Part shown: positions 1-10,020 of the stretch, piece by piece
How the letters are laid out: every line of letters begins with the position of its first letter
How positions within the stretch are numbered: position 1 is the first letter of the stretch
Origin: Wolbachia endosymbiont of Folsomia candida
Lineage (GTDB): Bacteria > Pseudomonadota > Alphaproteobacteria > Rickettsiales > Anaplasmataceae
Direction: 5' to 3'
Assembly (NCBI RefSeq): GCF_001931755.2
Contig: NZ_CP015510.2
Span: 930,001 to 994,000 of the forward strand
Length of the DNA: 64,000 bases
The notes under the pieces: generated by a model
What the model saw: the letters and a program-made list of their open reading frames with translations, nothing else
Told to the model about the DNA's origin: nothing
The model's database searches: none
Made by a program: the position numbers and the translations under genes

Positions 1-1
1 A

Positions 2-838
2 AAAAAATTCGACCAAGAAAAATATGGATTAAAAACAATTACTACTATCAATGAGCCACCACAAAATAAAGATGTGCCAGAACTTCTAGCAAAATTAAAA
101 TCAGTAAATACTGATGGTATGAGTGAACAGACTAAGAAACACCTGATAGAAGCTGGACTACTAGAGGAAATTTCAACAGATGTAAAAACAGAGGAAGTTT
201 CTACTGATAGTGAGCAGCCTTCATCACCTAACAGTGGAAGTGACTCTGGTTTCTCATCTCCTACTCACACTAGCCATAGCGAATCTCAGGTAGATACAGA
301 AGAGCTAGAGGAAAGATTAACTAATATCGTCGAACAAAACCTGATTGATTTTGATCAAGAATTAGAAACAGCAGAAGAATGGGATTCTACATATGATTTT
401 CCACTACATGATGACAGTGGATTTGAGGAAGAATTAGAAGCCTTGGAAACGCTAAGTAAAGAATTTGAAGATGAGGAAAAAAATGAACAGATTCACTCAG
501 AAACTGCAACTGCAGAATTAAAGAATGCTCCAGCTGATCAAGTAATGAGTGAATTAAAGGAAGCATTGAATCCAGATAGCAGAGAAATACCTCAAGGTAG
601 CAAACTAGGTGAGTTGCTAAAAAAGAATGCAGCACAACTAGAAATTGGAGTAATAGAAGGAGAAGATACTTCAGAAAAATCTGCTATTGCTGATGGTTCT
701 GCTATTGGCGATGGTTTTGACCGTAATAGAGTTAAACGTGGTAATCAAGGCATACAATTATCTAAAAAAATTCGGCAGCCTTGGGTTGAACGTGTTACTA
801 CAACACCAACAAATGATAAAGATAAAGGCATCTCGTAA
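2..838 (+). CDS. Unknown acidic protein, 3' part only (runs off left edge)
   Basis: The reading frame is open from base 2, so this is the C-terminal part (about 278 residues) of a gene that begins outside the window; an internal GTG at 74 is not needed as a start. The sequence is hydrophilic and acidic, with a Ser/Thr/Asp/Glu-rich stretch in the first third, no membrane segment and no recognisable catalytic motif. Near the end it has a small repeated phrase (SAIADG then SAIGDG) and a basic patch (NRVKRG, SKKIRQPW). The composition suggests a disordered, possibly secreted or cytosolic protein. I do not recognise a family. It converges on the addB-like gene on the other strand, 21 bases away. 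Confidence 0.6.
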   Translation, partial: KKFDQEKYGLKTITTINEPPQNKDVPELLAKLKSVNTDGMSEQTKKHLIEAGLLEEISTDVKTEEVSTDSEQPSSPNSGSDSGFSSPTHTSHSESQVDTEELEERLTNIVEQNLIDFDQELETAEEWDSTYDFPLHDDSGFEEELEALETLSKEFEDEEKNEQIHSETATAELKNAPADQVMSELKEALNPDSREIPQGSKLGELLKKNAAQLEIGVIEGEDTSEKSAIADGSAIGDGFDRNRVKRGNQGIQLSKKIRQPWVERVTTTPTNDKDKGIS

Positions 839-859
839 AGGTAGAGAAAATAGTATGCT

Positions 860-3781
860 CTACAACCACTCCCCTACCCTTTCAAGGTGTTTATAACTGT
901 TAAATCTCAAGAATCTATCTAAATAAGGAGAGGCAATAAAGGGAGTGATACTACTTAAATAAGTAGATAAAAAGTCGGGTAAATCATTTTGAAATTCTTG
1001 CATTTTTTCTTTATAATTTTGTAAAGAAGTGATTTTTATTTTATCATAATCAAATTTCCAATAAGCAAGCTCCAAAACCTCCATTTTGGTGATATGCTCC
1101 ACTGCTAAAGCTTGTAAAATTAATTGCGGGAAAAATCCTGACATAACTTCTTCATTGGAAGGTGGTGAGCCAAGTTTATAATCTATGATTGCTACTTGCT
1201 TGCCAGAAAGATACTCAACTCTATCGCATTTTGCCGTTAGTAAAATTTCTTTAGATGTCATCCCAGTGCTTTGACACTGGGATCTATCACGAAAAGCATG
1301 GTCACACTCTTGAATGACACCAACTGGATAGGAAAAACTTTTTTCAAACTGAGCATGATTGCTTCTAGTCTCAACAAATTCAACAAAAGACTGAATGATC
1401 CTTTGCAGTCTTATCCACCACATATTTGAAAAATTAAACTGACTATCCAAGAATGCCTTTTGTGCTATACTGACCGGCGATTTTTTATCATGTGAGCATT
1501 TCTCAAGAATATTATGTACCATGGTACCAAATTCTAGTATCGATGGCTTAAAACTTAAGTCTCTTAATTGTTTAAGGCTGAGTATGTATTGGGCGTAAAA
1601 TGAATAAGGGTTGCGAATTAGTTTTTCAAGTGCACTGCAAGATATTACCTGCATTTTTTCTTTTCTTACTTCAATTGGAGGTTTTGGCATAGGCTGAGTG
1701 CATGGAACAACGCATTCAGGCGTATTTAATATTCTTAGCCAATCACGATACGGCTGTTTTGATAAACCACCCTCCCCTTTCTTGAGAAGCATTTCCAAGC
1801 GTTGCAATATAATTGGCTTTCTATGACTGACTGATCTTGTAATATAAACCTTACTTGCACAAAACAAATTATACAAAGTATATAAAAAATACCCCTGCTC
1901 TTCTTGCACGGAAGGAAGGTTAAATTTTTCTCTGGTAAGTGTATTCAAAAACGGACTTTGAAAGCTCGGTGGGTAGCTACCTTCATTAAATCCAGCTAGT
2001 ATTACAACTTTATTGTGGTATAAGCTAAATTTGTTTAGGTCATTTGCTACAGAAAAAAAATCTTTCTCTAAAAATAAGGTTAGAATTCTGCTATATAACT
2101 CTAAGGAGCATTTGATATTTATACTTTCACACGCACTTAAGAAATTATGGATAAAATTACCCACTTCATTATTTAGTCCTGAAAAATTTATACCAGATAG
2201 CATATTAATACATTGCAAATGAGCTCCTACCACACCGGCAATAGGACGATTTACAGAGTCAAGCAAAGAACTAAGTATTACTTCTAACTTATTGATAATT
2301 AGCAATATATCTTCTTTATATTTCAGCTTTTTGTGGCTATTAATTATACTTATAATACTTTCAAGTCCACTTGTGCTAAAGTTACGTAATATCTCTATTT
2401 CAAATTCAGATAAAATCTTATTGTACTTTTCTTCAGTATAGCCAAAAGCTACCAGACTATGTTTAAGTAGCGAAAGTAATGCCACACTACTCCAATTAGA
2501 TGTCAAAACTTCTATGCTATAAAGTAGAAGCGTTATATAAGGATAATTTTCCGACACAGCGCTGTGCTGCTTTGATAAACATGCTATACGAGTCGCAAGT
2601 AATTTATTAGTGACGAATAAAGAAACCTTTTCATAACTTTCATTTTCTATAATCAAAGCAATCACTTGCGCTTCTTCCTCCTCAGAATCGCAAGTGATAA
2701 CCTCAATGTCGCTAATATACTCGCTGTTGCCACTATATTTAGTATTAATCTCACTGAGGTCAGCCGTTATATCAAAAACATAATCATTCAATATCATCCG
2801 AGTAGCATGACACTGGGATCCAGAAAAAAATGTGTGGATTCCAGCGTCACGCGCTGGAATGACATCAAAAAGATGTGCAACATCACTTCTATCAACATTT
2901 AAATAATCCAATAAACTTTTTATGCAATATTGGTAGTGTTTTTTATCAAGTGATTTCCAATCTCCCTCTTTAATATTGAAATTAATGTTAGGTAGAATTA
3001 CTTTTCCAAATGGTAGGTCATATATGGCCTTAATAAACGATTTATAATTTTCGTCCTTGCCAACGCCAACAAAGATTACATGTTGATCTTTTTGCAGTGA
3101 AAGCACCATATTGTTTATGTAATCATGCTTATGCTCAAGTATATCAACCACTCCCAAATCTCTTAAGGTTTTACTCCAAGTTTTTACAAGTAAATTTATG
3201 AAATTTTCTATTTTTTTCGAATAACCATTGAATTGCTCACAATTTGTTATTTTATGCATCTCTGCCTTATCAAGTAATGACGAAAGGCTATAAGCTAAAT
3301 CAATTGGAAAATTATCATTATTTGTCCTGTTCCACTCTAATATAAATTCAATTAATAGCAGTGTCCTTTTAGTTGGATTTATAACTTTTATTCTGTCAAG
3401 ATTTAATATTAAATCTTCCTCATCGATATTCTCCAATGACACTATTTCTGGAAGGATAATACATTTTCCAATGTTATAATTAGATCTCTTGCATAACGCG
3501 ATTTCTGAAGGCAATTTTGTTGTCGAAGCTTGTCTCTGCTCCTCAAATACATTCGAGTATTCTGCGGTGCTCGCCTGCACCTCTCCTAAAAATTTATCAT
3601 CATAAACAGGCTCTGCAAGGGATCTATTCTTAAATGCGCTGAGTAACGCAACTACATCCCTCTTGCAAGGCAGTATTATTTTTAATTCAGGAATCTTATC
3701 CCTTTCATATTCAGAGAATATGTGATTGACCAGCACATCGAAAAAAGATTCGTCTAAGCTGATAGTAAAAACTTTACCCAT
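860..3781 (-). CDS. addB: AddB-like double-strand break repair nuclease/helicase subunit
   Basis: At 973 residues this matches the usual length of alphaproteobacterial AddB. With AddA, this family processes double-strand DNA ends for RecA-dependent repair. The N-terminus resembles AddB (start VFTISLDESF, then ILPCKRDVVALL), and the C-terminus carries a PD-(D/E)XK nuclease: GTMVHNILEKC (conserved His), AKCDRVEYL and AIIDYKLG (Asp and D-x-K), then FFPQLILQALAV. Two palindromic repeats are inserted in frame, adding about 24 residues near 306-329 and about 10 near 832-842. The second lies just before the nuclease Asp motif. No addA is visible in the window. Assignment of family is firm; whether the inserted peptides are tolerated is inference from the intact frame. 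Confidence 0.85.
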   Translation of the reverse strand: MGKVFTISLDESFFDVLVNHIFSEYERDKIPELKIILPCKRDVVALLSAFKNRSLAEPVYDDKFLGEVQASTAEYSNVFEEQRQASTTKLPSEIALCKRSNYNIGKCIILPEIVSLENIDEEDLILNLDRIKVINPTKRTLLLIEFILEWNRTNNDNFPIDLAYSLSSLLDKAEMHKITNCEQFNGYSKKIENFINLLVKTWSKTLRDLGVVDILEHKHDYINNMVLSLQKDQHVIFVGVGKDENYKSFIKAIYDLPFGKVILPNINFNIKEGDWKSLDKKHYQYCIKSLLDYLNVDRSDVAHLFDVIPARDAGIHTFFSGSQCHATRMILNDYVFDITADLSEINTKYSGNSEYISDIEVITCDSEEEEAQVIALIIENESYEKVSLFVTNKLLATRIACLSKQHSAVSENYPYITLLLYSIEVLTSNWSSVALLSLLKHSLVAFGYTEEKYNKILSEFEIEILRNFSTSGLESIISIINSHKKLKYKEDILLIINKLEVILSSLLDSVNRPIAGVVGAHLQCINMLSGINFSGLNNEVGNFIHNFLSACESINIKCSLELYSRILTLFLEKDFFSVANDLNKFSLYHNKVVILAGFNEGSYPPSFQSPFLNTLTREKFNLPSVQEEQGYFLYTLYNLFCASKVYITRSVSHRKPIILQRLEMLLKKGEGGLSKQPYRDWLRILNTPECVVPCTQPMPKPPIEVRKEKMQVISCSALEKLIRNPYSFYAQYILSLKQLRDLSFKPSILEFGTMVHNILEKCSHDKKSPVSIAQKAFLDSQFNFSNMWWIRLQRIIQSFVEFVETRSNHAQFEKSFSYPVGVIQECDHAFRDRSQCQSTGMTSKEILLTAKCDRVEYLSGKQVAIIDYKLGSPPSNEEVMSGFFPQLILQALAVEHITKMEVLELAYWKFDYDKIKITSLQNYKEKMQEFQNDLPDFLSTYLSSITPFIASPYLDRFLRFNSYKHLERVGEWL
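1258..1284. repeat. Palindromic element inside addB
   Basis: Inverted repeat with arms TCCCAGTG and CACTGGGA around a 6-base loop, of the same family as copies elsewhere in the window. It keeps the addB frame open and encodes about ten extra residues before the nuclease motif. Confidence 0.85.
2794..2864. repeat. Compound palindromic element inside addB
   Basis: About 71 bases. A degenerate left arm (CATCCGAGTAGC...) is followed by a complete hairpin with arms ATTCCAGCG and CGCTGGAAT. It is translated in the addB frame as part of the protein (VIPARDAG...). The same two-part form recurs in the CCA-adding enzyme and the uracil-DNA glycosylase genes. Confidence 0.85.
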
Positions 3782-3861
3782 TTGAATACAAGAATTGAAA
3801 TGATATTTTATTGTACAGAACTTACTTTTTCTTGAAATAAAATATTACTGTGGTTAAAACA

Positions 3862-3890
3862 AAAAATAAGCCGCCTTTTTACAGGCGGCT
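3862..3890 (-). terminator. Intrinsic terminator of the large ankyrin gene
   Basis: On the minus strand a perfect stem (AGCCGCC / GGCGGCT) with a short A-rich loop is followed by a T-rich run, starting 6 bases past the stop codon of the ankyrin gene. Confidence 0.75.
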
Positions 3891-3895
3891 ATGTA

Positions 3896-6800
3896 TTATA
3901 AAATGCAAGGAGTAGTGGCAAGGGGGGAAACATTTACTCCTGTTATACTGCTGCTCACTGTCTTTTCCTTATCTGTACCTACTGCTCTTCGGCAATGTGA
4001 AAGGTCAGATCTAGTTCTTGATCTAAAATCTCCATTATGTGCACTGGTTTCCTCACGAGCGTTGGTGACTTTTTGTTCACAATGGTCCGTGAATGTAAAT
4101 GTAGGTGGGTTCGCTTGAGAAAAAGTGGACGTTCTAGATCTAGTATCCTGAGAAGACATCGAAGTTTCTGGAGAAAGCACTTGATTTTGCCTTCTTAACT
4201 TTCCAATCCCATGTCTACGTGTAGACTGCCCTTTTGCAGCTTGTTCATCTGTATCAGTTGTGTTTGTACTTTCGTCCATTCGTTCTTGAGAGCTTCTGTT
4301 ACTAAGATCTAATTTCTTAATTCCATTAAGAATTTCCAATTCTTTCACGACTTGCCGCAGAAGGTCATCACGCTCTCTTTCAGTCATATAACCTTTCTTA
4401 CTTTCGCCTGTAATTTCTTCTATTTTATTTTCAATTTGATTTATTTTTTTATTATAATTTTGTATCTCACTCTTTAATTTGCCCTCCTTTCTCTCGAGGT
4501 AACAATTTAAGAATACTAACGAAATTGCAACACAAGAACAAAAAATTGCCACATAACTTGCAGCTATTTTTCCTGGAGAGTTTCCCATATCGGAAAGTAT
4601 CAAACTTGTTACTATTACACCAGCAATTGATGAAAGTACGCTATTAATTCGTGAAATCCATTTATGACGCCATTGATCCTTCTTTTCAAGCAGGTGATAT
4701 TTTTGTTCTAACTTTTCCTTTTTTTCACAAAAAGCATTTAGGAACAATTGCATAATATTTGTATCAGGGTTGCCCAAAACGTAATCTAAAACTGTTTTGC
4801 CACCCTTATCTTTTATATCAAAGTTTACCTCCTCATTTACAACTTGCTCTCCATTTTCTTTTTTTATATATAACAGTGATTTAATTACCTTTTTCTTCAG
4901 ATGTTGATTTTGTTGTCTTTTCTCTGATATTATGTATTCACTCCCTCTATTACCAAGTTCACTATCATTCATGACAGCGCAATGCAGTGGAGTTCTTCCT
5001 AAGCGATCTTTACTATTGATTTCTTTTTTCAATATTCCAGATTTTTTTATGGAGTCACAAAGAAATTGAATAACTTCGTCATTATAGCACATAGAAGCCA
5101 GATGCAATGGCGTTTGGCCATATCTATTTTCTGAAGTTATTTTTTTACAAATATCCACAGGAGATATATAGTCGACCTCTAAAACTAACGAAATCTTTTC
5201 AACGAGATATTCAATACACGCCGTGTTTCCACTAATAGCAGCCATGTGCAGTATTAAGTTGCTATCTATATCCTCGTTAATAAGGTAAACAAGATTTTCA
5301 TCTTCTACCTCAAACTGATCCTTTATAAGGTTAATAAGAGAGTTGACACACTCTTTGTTGCCGCTTAAGGCAGCTAAATGCAATAAATTTCTTCCTCTTT
5401 TATTTACGCTTTGTATTGATTCTTTAATCTCAATATTAGTGTTCTTAATTTTTTCTACTATAAGATCAAAGCATTCTACATTTCCACTTAGCACAGCCAA
5501 GTGTAGCAACATTTCTCCATTCTCATCTTGCTGAATAAGGACATCTTCTATATTTTCTTTGATGCCATATTTTTTTTGCTTGATTATCTCTATAAGGTAT
5601 TCCAGACACTCTACATTACCACTCAAAGTAGCTGAATGCATCGCAGTTTCACCATTTTTATTTTTTTGAAAAATCCATTTACTGAGATCGATTCCATTAC
5701 TTTTTATTTCTTCTATAAGTAGTTCAAGACACTTTTTATCGCTAAATTGAGCAGCTAAATGCAGCGGCGTGTTTCCATCACAATCAGTTGCAATCATGTC
5801 AGCAGGAAAATTTTTAATTAAAAATTCTAGACAGTCCTTATTACCACTCATAGCAGATAGATGTACTAACGTTCTATTATCATCATGTTCGATATTCTTA
5901 TCAGCACCCAAAGCAAGCAACTTTTTGACAGCTTCTACGTGACCATGCATAGCCGCATAACGTAATGCAGTATTTTTATCAACGCTATTTTGAGTATTAA
6001 TATCTGCACCTTTTGATATTAGTGCTCCAATGCATACCTCGTTACTATTTATCGCTGCTAAATGTAATGGTGTATAACCGAGCTTATTACTTTTATTGAC
6101 CACAGTTAATGCATCAGTCATTAATGTTGCTGACATTTTTTCTATTAAAAATGTTATGGCATCGGAATGCCTCTCTTTGTTTTCAATTGCTTCGATACTT
6201 GCTATGTGATGTAACGGAGTATCGCCATTATTGTTTTCTGTGAATGCTATGTGATCGCCAATTATACGCTTTATACATTCTTTGTTACCAGATTTTGCAG
6301 CATAATGTAGCAAGTTATTTCCATATTTATCTTTCTTGTGAATTTCATTTTCAAATTGAAAAACTCCATTCTCCTTAAATTTATCCATGAGATAATTAAG
6401 GAACTTTATATTACCACTTTGGGCAACAAAGTGCAGTTCACTTCTGTTATATATGTCATCAGAAAACCTTGCTCCTTCTTTGAGTAATAATTCAAAGCAT
6501 TCTTTATTACCAAATTGAGCAGCATAATGTAGTGCAGTTTTTCCATATCTATCCTTTTTGTTAATTTCTTCCTCTAATTTTCCTTGATTTTTTAAGAAAT
6601 CTACTATTATCTTTAAAGGTTTTGATTTTCCTTGCTTAGCTACATAATTTAATATCAATTTTTCTTCCATATAGCCAAGCAGATAAAGTATATTTTCTTT
6701 ATCATCTCTTTCAGCAGCTATTGTGAGGAATGAATGCCCATCATTACTTGTAATGTCCCATTCTTGATTTGAGAAGCGATCAATGAGCATGGATGGTATA

Positions 6801-7165
6801 TCTTTTGGGTTACTTTGTAATTCTTGTATGATTTCATCAAGAGGCATCAAAAAATTTTCTTGTGATATCTCATTAACGCGATCATACAACTTCACTAAAT
6901 CTTCTTTTGTTATATAATTTTCACTACTTATGGAAAAATCTGCTTGTGAGTCAATACTTTGCTGTTTTGCAAGGTTGAAAGATGAGTTAAGAAAAGAACT
7001 ACGTCTTAGATTAAATGTTGAACCTAATCGGTTATTACTTGATGGCCCACTAATAGGGCTACTACGTGTTCTTTGATCTTCATTAACACTTAATGTATTT
7101 TGATTTGTTGTACCAGTGCCAGAATTAATTGATATATTGTTTGTGTTTGTCATATCATTACCCAT
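3896..7165 (-). CDS. Large ankyrin-repeat protein with C-terminal membrane hairpin
   Basis: 1089 residues. After a Ser/Asn/Thr-rich N-terminus (about 100 residues) come roughly 16 ankyrin repeats, seen as TPLHLAA-type cores (for example KTALHYAAQFGNKECFELLL and NTPLHLAAQFSDKKCLELLI). They are followed by a charged linker and two closely spaced hydrophobic segments (SSIAGVIVTSLIL and ASYVAIFCSCVAISLVFL). A coiled-coil stretch and a Ser/Thr/Arg-rich tail complete the protein. Ankyrin proteins of Wolbachia are generally taken as candidates for host interaction; the hairpin suggests membrane anchoring with both ends on the same side. No signal peptide is seen. The gene stands alone and ends at a strong terminator. 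The host target cannot be told from sequence. Confidence 0.9.
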   Translation of the reverse strand: MGNDMTNTNNISINSGTGTTNQNTLSVNEDQRTRSSPISGPSSNNRLGSTFNLRRSSFLNSSFNLAKQQSIDSQADFSISSENYITKEDLVKLYDRVNEISQENFLMPLDEIIQELQSNPKDIPSMLIDRFSNQEWDITSNDGHSFLTIAAERDDKENILYLLGYMEEKLILNYVAKQGKSKPLKIIVDFLKNQGKLEEEINKKDRYGKTALHYAAQFGNKECFELLLKEGARFSDDIYNRSELHFVAQSGNIKFLNYLMDKFKENGVFQFENEIHKKDKYGNNLLHYAAKSGNKECIKRIIGDHIAFTENNNGDTPLHHIASIEAIENKERHSDAITFLIEKMSATLMTDALTVVNKSNKLGYTPLHLAAINSNEVCIGALISKGADINTQNSVDKNTALRYAAMHGHVEAVKKLLALGADKNIEHDDNRTLVHLSAMSGNKDCLEFLIKNFPADMIATDCDGNTPLHLAAQFSDKKCLELLIEEIKSNGIDLSKWIFQKNKNGETAMHSATLSGNVECLEYLIEIIKQKKYGIKENIEDVLIQQDENGEMLLHLAVLSGNVECFDLIVEKIKNTNIEIKESIQSVNKRGRNLLHLAALSGNKECVNSLINLIKDQFEVEDENLVYLINEDIDSNLILHMAAISGNTACIEYLVEKISLVLEVDYISPVDICKKITSENRYGQTPLHLASMCYNDEVIQFLCDSIKKSGILKKEINSKDRLGRTPLHCAVMNDSELGNRGSEYIISEKRQQNQHLKKKVIKSLLYIKKENGEQVVNEEVNFDIKDKGGKTVLDYVLGNPDTNIMQLFLNAFCEKKEKLEQKYHLLEKKDQWRHKWISRINSVLSSIAGVIVTSLILSDMGNSPGKIAASYVAIFCSCVAISLVFLNCYLERKEGKLKSEIQNYNKKINQIENKIEEITGESKKGYMTERERDDLLRQVVKELEILNGIKKLDLSNRSSQERMDESTNTTDTDEQAAKGQSTRRHGIGKLRRQNQVLSPETSMSSQDTRSRTSTFSQANPPTFTFTDHCEQKVTNAREETSAHNGDFRSRTRSDLSHCRRAVGTDKEKTVSSSITGVNVSPLATTPCIL

Positions 7166-7379
7166 AATAAATTAATAAGCATGTTAGTATGATAATTTTT
7201 TATGGTAAACGTTTAGTTAAAACAGAAGTAACAGCTATCTTTCATCTACTTTTATTGTATTACCCATCAGATTTATACTTGTTTGCTGGTTAATTACTGG
7301 ATTCGAACGAACCATTTTTCTATTGATTTTTTCTGATATTTATGGTAAAATAAATACTAAAGATTTAGAATGAAAAGTT

Positions 7380-7883
7380 ATGGGTCCAGATACCGGAATG
7401 TTACAAGCTATGGATCAACATCAAGAAGCTGCTGGAGAAAAAGGTGGCTTTGGTCTTGGCCATAGTGATTCTATTGCAACAATTACAGAAGGTTTAAAAT
7501 GGTTTTTCACTTTTTTTGAAGGAGCAATAGCTGCTTATAATAATGTGTTTGAAGGTTTGGTAAGTGGTAGTAGCTTAGCAACATTATTTGGAAAGTCAGG
7601 CAATATGTTTGGCATAAAAATTTTTGAGGCACTAGCAGAATTTTTCTCAGGTGGAGGTGGAGGAGAAGGTGGTGATGGAGGAGCTCCACAGGATGATGGC
7701 GGTGGAGAACATGATCCAAGTAATCATCCAAATTTCAATGATCAAATGGGTCATGATTTTAATGATTTTGCTGGCGGTGGTGCACATCATGAACAAGATT
7801 ATAGTCAAGGCCAATCTTTTTCACCAGGTCCTTCACCATCTGTTGGTGATGATCATGACCATGGAGCTGCACTTGGTGGCTGA
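7380..7883 (+). CDS. Small protein with Gly/His/Asp-rich tail, unknown function
   Basis: 167 residues. The first 90 contain an amphipathic/hydrophobic region (EGLKWFFTFFEGAIAAYNNV, then SLATLFG and IKIFEALAEFF). The last 75 are low complexity: glycine runs followed by many His, Asp and Gln (GGEHD, HHEQDYSQ, DDHDHG). A His/Asp-rich tail of this kind could bind metal, but no known metal-binding domain is recognised. There is no typical signal peptide. It lies on its own between a divergent ankyrin gene and a mobile-element region, so neighbours say nothing about its role. Codon composition is GC-richer in the tail because of the glycine runs. Confidence 0.7.
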   Translation: MGPDTGMLQAMDQHQEAAGEKGGFGLGHSDSIATITEGLKWFFTFFEGAIAAYNNVFEGLVSGSSLATLFGKSGNMFGIKIFEALAEFFSGGGGGEGGDGGAPQDDGGGEHDPSNHPNFNDQMGHDFNDFAGGGAHHEQDYSQGQSFSPGPSPSVGDDHDHGAALGG

Positions 7884-7950
7884 TTCTATTTATTAGGGTT
7901 AAGCATAAATAAAACCCCTAAATCCAAGATAATGTGATCTCCTAACTGAT

Positions 7951-7980
7951 GTCATTCCAGTACTTGATACTGGAGTCCAG
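7951..7980. repeat. Palindromic element, intergenic copy
   Basis: Degenerate copy (ATTCCAGTA / TACTGGAGT type arms after GTC) lying between the Gly/His-rich gene and the IS481-type element. Confidence 0.6.
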
Positions 7981-8067
7981 CGCACTTCGTTCGCAAATTA
8001 AGCTAGTGGATAAATATCAAAATTTATATCAAAACATAACACTATGGCGGGATTACACGCAAAAATA

Positions 8068-8091
8068 GATCCCAGTGTCACGCACTGGGAT
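8068..8091. repeat. Palindromic element interrupted by IS481-type element
   Basis: Inverted repeat ATCCCAGTG / CACTGGGAT. The IS481-type element begins directly after its last base and the repeat resumes at 9143 with GGGATGACA, so GGGAT is present on both sides as a 5-base target duplication. Confidence 0.85.
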
Positions 8092-9142
8092 TGTAAAGGT
8101 CAACTAATTCATTGACAAATTTTGCAAAAAGCTCAAAGGAGTAATACCTCCAAGAGCTTGATGCGGCCTGTGTTCATTGTAATAAATTAAATATCTAAAC
8201 AATTCATCCTTAAATTCTTGAACGGTCTCAAACGTTGTTCCCTCAATCAAATCATCATTTAAAGTCCGCCAAAAGCGCTCTACTTTTCCATTTGTTTGTG
8301 GTCTATATGGCCTTGTATATAAATGCTTTAAGCCAATTTCAACTAACATTCTTTCAAATGGATGTCCATCCAAATTACTTCTTGATGCAAACTCTGGTCC
8401 ATTGTCTGTCATTACTTCTTTGAACTGAATACTGTAACTTTGCTTTATATAATTAAAACATCTGAGCACTGCAAACATTACATTCAGACTCTGAATATTT
8501 TCTAAAACTTCTGCCCATGCTATACGGCTTGCATCGTCTATTACACACACTAAATAGTATCTTTTGCTCTCATTTATTATCATATCTTTACTCAAATAAT
8601 GACAGTCTATATGTGCCAATTCTCCAGCTTTTTCCCTGATTATCTTTCTCTTCACCTCTTTTTCTTTTGTGCTCAACTTATTCATGCCGGCTCTCTTAAT
8701 AATATTATATATACCAGATGGAGAAGGTGTTTTGTTGCCCAACTTTTTTGCTAGTATAGCACAAATTTCATATTTATTTATCCCTTTTTTCCGCTCCTCT
8801 ATAACTGCTTTTTCTATTTCAATATCTGTTCTTCTACTTTCCCATCTTGGACCTCTTTTTCTTGGTAAAAACTCTTTTTCTAATCCGCTATTTCTATACC
8901 TATTATAATATTTACAGAATGTTTGTCTGTTGATTCCATTAGCGTGATAAAAATCGCCTACAAATCTATAAAATGGATGCTTTTTTGCCTTTGTTTGCTC
9001 ATATTCTTTGATCAAAAATCTCCATTTACTTTGGTAATTTCTCTCTAAAGTTTTATCTTCTGTGTTTCTTCTCATACCTAACTCCCTCAAAAATGTTTCT
9101 TTTATCTTAACATTTTTGTCATCGAATTAGTTGACCTTTACA
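8092..9142 (-). mobile_element. IS481-type insertion sequence, copy 1
   Basis: 1051 bases bounded by inverted ends TGTAAAGGTCAACTAATTC and GAATTAGTTGACCTTTACA, with TGT...ACA termini. The 5-base sequence GGGAT flanks both ends. The copy at 59560-60610 appears identical over its length, so both moved recently. The target is a palindromic repeat. Confidence 0.9.
8104..9090 (-). CDS. IS481-type transposase (copy 1)
   Basis: 328 residues, intact. An N-terminal helix-turn-helix region (GDFYHANGINRQTFCKYYNR, then a second HTH-like domain around residues 95-130) is followed by an integrase core. The DDE residues are visible as HIDCHYLS, MTDNGPEFASR and NGKVERFWRTLN. A TTG start (reads as MRELGM) or the ATG five codons later are both possible. 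It is the same protein as that of the second copy at 59.6-60.6 kb, and is probably active or only recently silent. Confidence 0.93.
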   Translation of the reverse strand: MRELGMRRNTEDKTLERNYQSKWRFLIKEYEQTKAKKHPFYRFVGDFYHANGINRQTFCKYYNRYRNSGLEKEFLPRKRGPRWESRRTDIEIEKAVIEERKKGINKYEICAILAKKLGNKTPSPSGIYNIIKRAGMNKLSTKEKEVKRKIIREKAGELAHIDCHYLSKDMIINESKRYYLVCVIDDASRIAWAEVLENIQSLNVMFAVLRCFNYIKQSYSIQFKEVMTDNGPEFASRSNLDGHPFERMLVEIGLKHLYTRPYRPQTNGKVERFWRTLNDDLIEGTTFETVQEFKDELFRYLIYYNEHRPHQALGGITPLSFLQNLSMN

Positions 9143-9315
9143 GGGATGACAGGAGGAGGACACTGAGAGACACCATTTATTTTTTTTATTCTATAAAAAA
9201 ATACTTCCCCTACATACAAAGTCCTACGTATAATGAATTTTATATCGCAGCACATTGCGAGTAACTTAGAGAAAATCCACACAAGTTCCTAATATTTATC
9301 ACTAAAGGAGGCTTT

Positions 9316-9849
9316 ATGAGCAAAAAATTTCTATTTTTACCGTTATTACTTAAAAATATAGAAGAAAACGGCCTATTTTCTGGTTATGCTAGCGTTTTTA
9401 ATATAGTTGACAAACAAAATGACCTGATTTTACCCGGAGCGTTTGGGAAAAGCTTGAATAAAAATAAGATAAAGCTCCTTTGGCAGCACGATCCAAGTGA
9501 ACCTATAGGCAATATTATAGATATTTATGAAAACGATGTTGGTCTATATATAACAGCGCACTTGCTTTTAGGCGTTCAAAAAGCAAAAGAGGCATACTTA
9601 ATGCTTAAGGCTGGAACAATTGATGGACTTTCGATTGGCTATATACCTGTTAAATATGATATTGACCATGAAACGGGAGCCAGAGTGTTAAAACAAGTGG
9701 AATTATGGGAAGTGAGCTTAGTCACCTTTCCTGCAAATTCAGCTGCCCAGGTAATTAATGTGAAAGGTCAAAATACTGAGCAGAAAATATTAATTAGTGC
9801 GATAGAAAAAGCAAATGATGTGCTTGCAAATACATGTATTTCTCCTTAA
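9316..9849 (+). CDS. HK97-family phage prohead protease (orphan)
   Basis: 177 residues, with the features of the family that matures phage capsids: GYASVFNIVDKQNDLILPGAF at the start of the fold, LWQHDPSEPIG (catalytic His) near residue 54, and GLSIGYIP (catalytic Ser) near residue 104, then EVSLVTFPAN. The start is supported by a strong ribosome-binding site (AAAGGAGG, 5 bases before ATG). No portal, capsid or terminase gene is adjacent, so it is either a remnant of a prophage or a gene-transfer-agent-like cluster, or a domesticated protease. Both catalytic residues are kept, which argues against simple decay. The next gene downstream is the long coiled-coil protein. Confidence 0.85.
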   Translation: MSKKFLFLPLLLKNIEENGLFSGYASVFNIVDKQNDLILPGAFGKSLNKNKIKLLWQHDPSEPIGNIIDIYENDVGLYITAHLLLGVQKAKEAYLMLKAGTIDGLSIGYIPVKYDIDHETGARVLKQVELWEVSLVTFPANSAAQVINVKGQNTEQKILISAIEKANDVLANTCISP

Positions 9850-10020
9850 AATCTAAGAGATGAGCGAGAATTCTACCAAAAGGTGCAAAATATTACTTGA
9901 CATCAAAAATATCCAAGTTAAAGTTGACATTGTATATTAAGATTTACACTAATATACATAACTTTATTACTATTTAATTTTATCAATAGCTCTCCTAAAA
10001 TAGTAGTTAATAAAGCGCAG

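Noticed and set aside
9316..9849. Complete prophage region
   Set aside because: No portal, terminase, capsid, tail or integrase genes flank the protease within the window.
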